From: Paralichthys olivaceus
Lineage: Eukaryota > Chordata > Actinopteri > Pleuronectiformes > Paralichthyidae
DNA: 64,000 nucleotides
Reading direction: 5' to 3'
NCBI RefSeq assembly: GCF_024713975.1
Contig: NC_091112.1
Coordinates: 5,087,001 to 5,151,000 of the forward strand
Below the pieces are notes generated by a model, which was not told where the DNA came from, did no database searches, and saw nothing but the letters and a program-made list of their open reading frames with translations. Numbering within the stretch: the stretch's first letter is position 1; the number at the start of each line of letters is the position of its first letter. The position numbers were made by a program, and so were the translations under genes. Positions 61,370-64,000 of the stretch are shown one piece after another.

Positions 61370-61680
61370 ACGCGTTAGTGGAGAAACCTTGTCGGAGGAA
61401 GCAGAGACACAGGAGGAGGCTGAGCCGCACAACATCTGGATTTACGCACGAGCAACACCTGGAGCTGTTTGTTTGAGATCAGTGTTATTAGCCGGATGAA
61501 CAGTGGGGTGTGTTTTTAAAAAAAAGAAAAGATGAAGTCATGTTGAGGATGGATTGTTTGGAGTAAAAGTCTGCATCACCGCGCGACAGGAGGATTTTTT
61601 TTTATCCATCAGCTGGAGTAAAAAAAAAAACCCATCCGATCTCAGGAGGAGGAGAGAAGATCATGTCATCAGAAAAACAC
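61370..61680 (+). other. Possible first exon of an unassigned gene
   Basis: A moderately GC-rich stretch follows CTTTAAGACAACGG. It ends in an ATG at 61665 that reads MSSEKH before a GTGGGT donor-like site at 61681. No downstream exon lies in the window, so neither the gene nor its product can be named. This could equally be non-coding. Confidence 0.2.
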
Positions 61681-62311
61681 GGTGGGTAGAATCTGGAGGA
61701 ATGGGTTTGAGTTTGATTATCGTCTGTTCGGTTCGTGGATTCACATCAGATGTTTTGCGGGTTTTTTTTTTTTTTTTTTTGTCTGTCATCTGCATCAACC
61801 TCCGGATCCATCCGCACAGCAGCGCTGTTTCTATAGGATGATGCGCCGCTGTGTGTGTGGGTGCAGCCCGCAGAGAGACAGCACCACAGGGCCTCACATC
61901 CACAACAATAAACTCACCACACTTTTTACATCCATAATTCATCCCCGTGTTCTGTCCACGGCTCCACATCCTGTCTGTGTAACAAGATACAGGACTCACA
62001 CACGGAATTCAAATTACAGCCTTTTTCTCTTTCATTTAATCATAGTTTTTTTTTTTTTTTCATTTTCTTTTCTACATGTGCCTCATCATCATCATCATCA
62101 TCATTACGCACGAGCCCACGCACGTCTCTCCTGACGTTAGTGTGGGTGTCCTTTGCGCGTGCACGCCCCCACTTTAATAAGCCTATAATAATAATAATTA
62201 TGACATCTGCTGCACATCACGTGCTTCGTGATGTTAAAGCACCAGCTGTCAGTACTAAAACTGTCAAGTGTCTGATTCCCTGATGAGATATATGTTGGGA
62301 TGGTGCTGAGC

Positions 62312-62354
62312 CCAGGGGCGCTGCAAGGGATGTTGGGGCCCCAGGCAACAGGGA
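62312..62354. mobile_element. hAT-like transposon end (fragment)
   Basis: CAGGGGCGCTGCAAGGGATG followed by GGGGCCCCAGGCAA resembles the terminal inverted repeat of fish hAT elements. No matching opposite end was found. The call rests on motif memory. Confidence 0.35.
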
Positions 62355-64000
62355 CCACCCCCCCCCCCCCTTAATTTATCATCTCTAAATTCCAATTTGG
62401 CTCATACACTGGGTCTCGTGACGCCTGTTGCACAGTACAGGATAATTTGAATCCGATAATCTTCCCAATAGATCCTGTTTATTTACAATTTGAAATCTGG
62501 GAAAGTAAAAGGAACAGCGTTTGGGCGAGTGAGCAGAAATAGTCAAAGGGAGCGAGCAGATTTTTGTCTCCTGTGCCAGGTGGACGAAATCGTGGGATGG
62601 TGGCAACAGCGTGAGTGTTTGTTTATTGTGTCCAAGAAGACGTAAAGACATGAAGAGAACCAGCGGATAATAACGCTGGCAGTCCACCTCCATGTTTGAG
62701 ATCTGAGGACCACGTGAGTTCTGCGAGTTCCCAAGTCTGTCGAGCGGTGAGACAGAAAACCAGAAGAATTAGGAATAGAGGCCCTCACATGGTGCCAGTA
62801 TATTCTTGTCACTTTAACTGTCCACGCTGGTCACTCATCTTCAACATCATGTTTTTAATCCTAATCTTCATTAATCATTTAAATCCCTGCTCCTCACGTC
62901 TGAAAATATCCTGAGACGCGACAAACCTCTGAGGATCATCTGTCAAACTTTAGGTGGTGCAGAGAATAGTCTCATGATATAATATAAAGATACACATTAA
63001 TATTAGGCGATCCAGTGCTGCAGTGCAGTGAATTGACCGGATGGAGCAGAACATTCACTAATCTCATCATTAATCTGATTCCATTACGCCCGAAGACAAC
63101 AGATGGAATTTAGCACCTTGATTTATCTGGTGCAAAACATTTACTGTAAACACTGTTGTTAAATAAACCAAATAAATACTAATAATATTCTACCATTAAA
63201 AAGGTCATTTCATGATTAATCACAGTGAAGAAAAATGCATTTTACAATGAATGTTGATACCTTGATTTGGAATAAAACTATTTATCAATAGAATAATTAG
63301 TGATAATGTGGACTAACTTCATGGTGATAGAGTTGGATCAGTATTTACGAAAGTGACTGGATTATAATTCAGCTTTTAAACATGTAAACTTATTTTCAAT
63401 AAATACAAATAGACAAAACACAACATTAGTAAGTTTAATAAAATAGGTACAACAAATTGAATTACGAATATATATAAAGTATATGCATATACAATATATA
63501 TACAAAGTATATTTTTATCTATCCATCCATCCTCTCTGCCTATATACATATAAACGGTCTAACCTGCACAGCTCATCTTATCTTATCTTATCCATTCATC
63601 CATTTTCCTCATTCTTATCCCATCTAAACTCCTGACTCCTTAAAACCAAGCAACATCTTCCTCTGAGCCATCATCAGTGGCTGCACGTGTCCACATGTTT
63701 GGTTTGAATCATCTTTAGAGGCCTCAAGAGTAATAATATTAAATTATTCACAAGAATAAAAATAAACCTCTGAAGACGGAGGACGTATCTTGTCAGTCAT
63801 CTCACCGCTTTCGGATGTGAGGTTCATTCTTGACCGAGGATCTGAAAATGAATTAAGATGAGATGAAGCAGAGGAAAGTTGGATTCTCGGTTCAATCTGG
63901 ATTAAAGATAATAAACATGATGTTGTCAGAGGTTTAAAAATGCTGGATTTAAACAACTTTGTGATTCAAACAGCAAACGTACGAAAAGGATTAAAATATG

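Larger units (their letters stand above)
60233..64000. other. Interval after skic2
   Basis: After the skic2 3' UTR come tandem repeat units, a TG tract, a possible first exon near 61370-61680, a T-rich stretch, and a hAT-like end near 62312. The last 1.5 kb is AT-rich and I see no convincing gene in it. Confidence 0.55.

Noticed and set aside
63778..63841. A 64-nt minus-strand exon-like frame (MNLTSESGEMTDKI) with a TTTTCAG acceptor
   Set aside because: The donor (GAG then GTTTAT) is weak, no partner exon is visible and the peptide is not recognisable.

Overview
The window is vertebrate nuclear DNA and almost certainly from a ray-finned fish, probably a percomorph teleost. Eight protein-coding genes are split into many short exons with GT-AG introns. 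The translated exons are close to human orthologues, introns are compact, and the spaces between genes hold (CA)n tracts, small inverted-repeat elements and a tRNA-derived SINE of the kinds common in teleosts. The species cannot be named from sequence alone.

Layout: rad21 (+, 5' end cut off, stop at 3603) converges on utp23 (-, 5717-7133). rnf5 (+, 8141-14339) diverges from utp23 and converges on slc44a4 (-, 16561-29399). ehmt2/G9a (-, 31247-40382) follows slc44a4 and diverges from zbtb12 (+, 41605-43785). nelfe (-, 45770-48789) is convergent with zbtb12 and head-to-head with skic2/skiv2l (+, 49390-60232). The last 3.8 kb holds only repeats and a possible unassigned first exon. I rebuilt every coding exon by reading splice sites and checking phase across junctions. 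The reconstructions give whole proteins of 254 (utp23), 214 (rnf5), 724 (slc44a4), 1209 (ehmt2), 574 (zbtb12), 384 (nelfe) and 1246 (skic2) residues.

slc44a4-ehmt2-zbtb12-nelfe-skic2 is the core of the human MHC class III region (6p21.3) in the same order, but without complement genes C2 and CFB between zbtb12 and nelfe. rnf5 is also a class III gene in human but lies farther away there. rad21-utp23 is a conserved pair that sits on another human chromosome (8q24), so the window holds a junction between two ancestral blocks. The genes share no pathway. They are mostly housekeeping functions: cohesin, ribosome small-subunit processome, ER ubiquitin ligase, H3K9 methyltransferase, Pol II pausing factor and cytoplasmic RNA helicase of the SKI complex. 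slc44a4 is a membrane transporter of the choline-transporter-like family.

I found no undescribed multi-gene system. The points most worth following are a SINE with perfect 13-bp target duplications inserted 8 nt inside a splice donor of slc44a4, a 19-nt micro-exon in the rnf5 RING, an apparently lost second separase site in rad21, a conserved histone H3 mimic in ehmt2, a GC-AG intron in ehmt2, and dispersed repeats that carry nuclear-receptor DR1 motifs.
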